Of a stretch of DNA of 64,000 nt, positions 61,228 to 64,000 are shown in pieces. Source of the DNA: an uncultured Treponema sp. Its GTDB lineage: Bacteria; Spirochaetota; Spirochaetia; Treponematales; Treponemataceae. The notes under the pieces were generated by a model. It searched no databases and had not been told where the DNA came from. It saw only the letters and a program-made list of their open reading frames with translations. The DNA is taken from assembly GCA_937923945.1 (NCBI GenBank), contig CALDWC010000014.1, forward strand, positions 1 through 64,000, read 5' to 3'. A program made the translations under genes and the position numbers. The stretch's first letter is position 1. Each line of letters starts with the position of its first letter.

Positions 61228-62922
61228 TTAAAAATAATTCGGGTCATCAAGGTAGGCATACAAGCCCATAAAGCCTTCAAGATATCCGGCTTTTCGGCGT
61301 TTTGCATACACTTGAATATACAAAATTTCGTCATCTTTATTAAGATGCTCGCCTTTTAGTTCCACATAATCGTTTTCCGCAAAACCGGTTTCGTCCGCAG
61401 GACTTCCTTTAATAGTGTTGATAACGCGGTAGGAATTGCGTGCAACTTTTTCCAGTTTCATTCCCGTTAGCGGCAGCATCACCCGTGACATCACATCCGT
61501 TTTATAGGCTTCTCTTCCGGGAAATTCGGGGCGAGCACCCAACTGCACAAACCAAGCAGTCGCGCGGTACCGTCCGTCTTTTTTTGTTAAACCTTCCACT
61601 TTGATAATCGTTTTCACCGGTATTGAAAAAATAACATCCTGAATATCTTCGAGCGTTTTTACCGTTAGCCCGTTAATTTTTTGAATGATGTCTCCTTCGT
61701 TCAAACCCGCCGAATACGCAGGAGCGTGCGGCAAAATATAATCAACGGAAACGCCCGTTTCAACTTCCGCATGTTCCGCACTTACAATCGTGTGTCCGAA
61801 GCTGCCGAACCACCCGTGCTTTACTTCACCGCCGGCAAAGAGATCGGGTAAAATTGTTTTAACCAGCTCGATCGGAATAGCAAAGTTTAAACCTTCATTT
61901 TGTTCCAAGCCGGCAAATACAATCGCCTGCGCGTTGCCGTATTCGTCAATGAGCGGACCGCCGGAATTGCCGTGATTGATTGCCGCATCAATTTGTAAAA
62001 CGTTGCCGAGTGACAAAAGTCGGCGGTTTTTTGCCGATACAATTCCCGACGTCAGCGTTTTTTCCAAGCCGGCGGGCGATCCGATTGCATAAATGCGGCT
62101 CCCGATGGTTAAATCTTCCGAAGAACCGAAATTAAAAACAACTTCCGGTGTTAATTCCGTTTTTAAAAGTGCCACATCCAAAATACTGTCCCAGCCGATA
62201 ACTTTTGCCGGAATCCGTAAGGCGGAATTTTTCGGATCTTTGATATACACCCGCGAGTAGCCTTCATAGGTCGGATCGACTTCACTTTGGATGACGTGAT
62301 AATTCGTTAAAAAATATCCTCGTTTGTCAATAAAAAAGCCCGACCCGATAATGCGGTCGGCAAAGGCGACTCCTTTTTGAATACTCATACCGCGATCAAC
62401 CCAGACAGTAACCGTCCCTCGGATCATTTTTTCGATAACGGCGGGCGAAGGTTTTATTTCGGAATTATCCGTTTTTACATTTCTTCGGCTTGCAACGAGT
62501 ACCGCATCGCCTTTTCGTTGCCAAAGCTCCGCCTGATTTTCCCGCAGCGAAGTTTCCGTCCAGCCTTCCGGAGCTAAACCGACATTTGCGAGCGACGAAA
62601 AATACAAAAGCGCTTTATCCCAATCACCGGCTCCAACCGCTTTTGTAAAATTTTGCCTGCTTTCGGTAACCGCTTTATCGTAGAGTGCGGAAACTTCGGC
62701 GTATCCTGCTGTTTTGCTTTGCAGAACCAGTGCTTTTGACAATGCAGTAAGCGGATCTTTCGGTAAAGATTTTTCACCGAGGGATACTTCATAGAGTACC
62801 GCCGACGAACTATCGTAGTCGACCGGAGCGGTCGGCGTTTTTAAGCTGTTGCACGCACTCGCATAGAGACAAAGAATGATAATGACACCGTATTTAATCG
62901 GCTGTTTCAATGATTTGCGCAA
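61228..62922 (-). CDS. Lipoprotein HtrA-like serine protease with PDZ domains
   Basis: Envelope protease, 564 residues. Lipobox YASAC anchors Cys24. After a ~140-residue helical N-terminal part comes a trypsin fold with His209 (LTNYHVI), Asp249 (SILDVALL) and Ser320 (NHGNSGGP), then a PDZ domain (GVSVDYILPHAPAYSAGLNE) and a second PDZ-like region near the C-terminus (VINTIKGSPADETGF). The triad is complete. The start is TTG at 62922, six bases after GGAGGAG, overlapping the end of the upstream gene by 29 bp. Probably handles misfolded exported proteins; followed directly by priA. Confidence 0.92.
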   Translation of the reverse strand: MRKSLKQPIKYGVIIILCLYASACNSLKTPTAPVDYDSSSAVLYEVSLGEKSLPKDPLTALSKALVLQSKTAGYAEVSALYDKAVTESRQNFTKAVGAGDWDKALLYFSSLANVGLAPEGWTETSLRENQAELWQRKGDAVLVASRRNVKTDNSEIKPSPAVIEKMIRGTVTVWVDRGMSIQKGVAFADRIIGSGFFIDKRGYFLTNYHVIQSEVDPTYEGYSRVYIKDPKNSALRIPAKVIGWDSILDVALLKTELTPEVVFNFGSSEDLTIGSRIYAIGSPAGLEKTLTSGIVSAKNRRLLSLGNVLQIDAAINHGNSGGPLIDEYGNAQAIVFAGLEQNEGLNFAIPIELVKTILPDLFAGGEVKHGWFGSFGHTIVSAEHAEVETGVSVDYILPHAPAYSAGLNEGDIIQKINGLTVKTLEDIQDVIFSIPVKTIIKVEGLTKKDGRYRATAWFVQLGARPEFPGREAYKTDVMSRVMLPLTGMKLEKVARNSYRVINTIKGSPADETGFAENDYVELKGEHLNKDDEILYIQVYAKRRKAGYLEGFMGLYAYLDDPNYF

Positions 62923-64000
62923 AAATAACTCCTCCGGATTTTACTGCAAAAATATTGTATTCATTTATGGTTACACTATATGAAACAACTTCAACGGGGC
63001 TTTGGTTAAAATATTTTGTAATTTCTTTTTCAATTCGGGCATTCAGCTCTGCATTGTCGACGCGGGAACCGACCCAGTAAAAATTGTTTTTTGCATCGGC
63101 ATACACATCTGTTTTTACGCCCAAATAGTCTATTCGTTTCGGGATACCTTTAACAAAGTCAACCTGCACGATTTCGCCGTTTATGGGGTGAATCCACTTT
63201 ACCATTGACACATCGCCAATTTGTAAAAAAAGTACTTCCCAATTTCCGTCTTCGTTTTCATCCCAAATTTTTTCAATTGTGTTTGCATCGTGTTTTTCGG
63301 AGTATTCGTAAATTTTATTTTTGTTAATATCAACGGAAACGGTTAAAAGCTGTCCTGTTTTATCGTAGGTTTCCAGCGTTTCAAAATATCCGTCGCAATC
63401 GCGGTCAAGCTCTCGTTTTGCAATGATGCCGTTTTTATAATTTCCCGTTGCAACGACCGTTTCACCGATTAAACTTTGTGAACTGATTGCTTTGCCGTTT
63501 GAAAGCAAAATCCGTTCAATGCCGCCGTTTTCGGCAGGAATTTCAATATATGCGGCAGCACGCAGCAGCATCCGTTTATTCAGCGGGGCTTGTCCCGCAT
63601 TTTCGGTTAACACATACATATTCGAATACGCCGAGGTAAGGTCAAACAAGTTCAGTTTTAAGGCTTGGAGATGCACCGGCTTAAACCGCAAATCGAGCGG
63701 ACGCAAAATGTACTGTTCATTTTCAAACATCGCGCGGTTTACATTCGGGTATTCATCGTAAGTGACTACGGTATTTGTTGCGGGCATTGCAATTTCAGTC
63801 GGAATCCCGAAGTTGCAGGTGATGGTTATATCGGCAATGCCGTCTTGGTTGTTGTCAAACACGGCATAGGAAGGACGTCCGTTTTCGTAAAAAATCACCG
63901 CGTTGAGTAAACTGTCGTCGCCGTTTTCAAACACGCAATCATTATACGAAACAATGGTGTCTGCGATTATTTTACGTATGTTTTTCCCTTTCACGAGGCG
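62894..64000 (-). CDS. Unknown protein with EF-hand-like Asp/Asn repeats (5' end outside window)
   Basis: At least 368 residues, open to the window edge; a GTG at 63994 is possible but the frame continues beyond it. No family is recognised. It has repeated acidic loops of the D-x-[ND]-x-D-G kind: DNNQDGIADI, DRDCDGYFETLE, DINKNKIYEY and DENEDGNWEV, each followed by beta-strand-like sequence. Such loops bind calcium in thrombospondin type 3 or dockerin-like proteins, so an exported protein is likely; the signal region is not in view. Its 3' end overlaps the protease start, so the two are translated together. Confidence 0.75.
   Translation of the reverse strand, partial: RLVKGKNIRKIIADTIVSYNDCVFENGDDSLLNAVIFYENGRPSYAVFDNNQDGIADITITCNFGIPTEIAMPATNTVVTYDEYPNVNRAMFENEQYILRPLDLRFKPVHLQALKLNLFDLTSAYSNMYVLTENAGQAPLNKRMLLRAAAYIEIPAENGGIERILLSNGKAISSQSLIGETVVATGNYKNGIIAKRELDRDCDGYFETLETYDKTGQLLTVSVDINKNKIYEYSEKHDANTIEKIWDENEDGNWEVLFLQIGDVSMVKWIHPINGEIVQVDFVKGIPKRIDYLGVKTDVYADAKNNFYWVGSRVDNAELNARIEKEITKYFNQSPVEVVSYSVTINEYNIFAVKSGGVIFAQIIETAD

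Noticed and set aside
1..64000. CRISPR array linked to the Cas2-like gene
   Set aside because: No regularly spaced direct repeats with unique spacers were seen near 45 kb or elsewhere; the intergenic repeats are dispersed and modular instead.
1..64000. tRNA or rRNA genes
   Set aside because: No T-arm GGTTCGA-x-TCC with matching cloverleaf or rRNA core sequence was noticed in intergenic stretches; a tRNAscan run would be decisive.

Overview
The window looks like chromosomal DNA of a treponeme (phylum Spirochaetota). The signs are a class I lysyl-tRNA synthetase, tuf at the head of the S10-spc-alpha ribosomal cluster, a 61-residue zinc-ribbon S14, flagellar flhA, a double-Cache chemoreceptor, an rpoN beside Lpt transport genes, and a moderate-GC genome with TTGACA/TATAAT-type promoters. 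The genus is inferred from gene content and protein style. I could not run a search and do not name the species.

Layout. 1-425: copy 1 of an intergenic repeat family. 426-5746: chemoreceptor and a large double-AAA ATPase of unknown role. 5815-9005: rpoZ-miaA facing uvrC. 9116-10569: a LytTR regulator and a minimal GHKL kinase. 10671-15518 (minus): purL with a PurS-like front end, a CDP-alcohol phosphatidyltransferase and a GT4 glycosyltransferase. 15655-21368 (plus): nadE with a damaged glutaminase domain, rpoN, a small unknown gene, then lptC-lptA-lptB. 21449-25385: a divergent SDF-type carrier, a PEGA plus beta-propeller secreted protein, and a MATE exporter. 25578-27713: flhA with its own promoter.

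27789-42564 is the main translation cluster: a strong promoter, a ~400-nt leader holding hairpins and a possible small ORF, tuf, then 27 ribosomal protein, secY and rpoA genes in canonical order, a small zinc-ribbon gene and a textbook terminator. 42667-44811 is a second unit of a 55-residue zinc-ribbon protein, a TPR protein, a YmdB-like protein lacking its metal ligands, and an RseC-like membrane protein. 45022-46309 (minus): an orphan Cas2-like protein and pstS. 46647-53330 (plus): a large unknown protein, rarA fused to a methyltransferase-like tail, then cdaA-ybbR-acpS, joining c-di-AMP synthesis to lipid carrier activation. 53446-57269 (minus): lysS and a two-gene ABC exporter. 57625-58968: mgtE. 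59254-64000 (minus): an EF-hand-like repeat protein (cut by the window), a lipoprotein HtrA/PDZ protease and priA, tightly packed.

The most unusual content is (i) a modular intergenic repeat family, seen at seven sites in both orientations, whose hairpin arms differ between copies yet stay complementary; (ii) enzymes that have lost catalytic residues (YmdB-like, NadE glutaminase domain, RarA tail); (iii) the orphan Cas2-like protein; and (iv) the structured leader of the tuf/ribosomal operon. I saw no tRNA, rRNA, CRISPR array, prophage or IS transposase.
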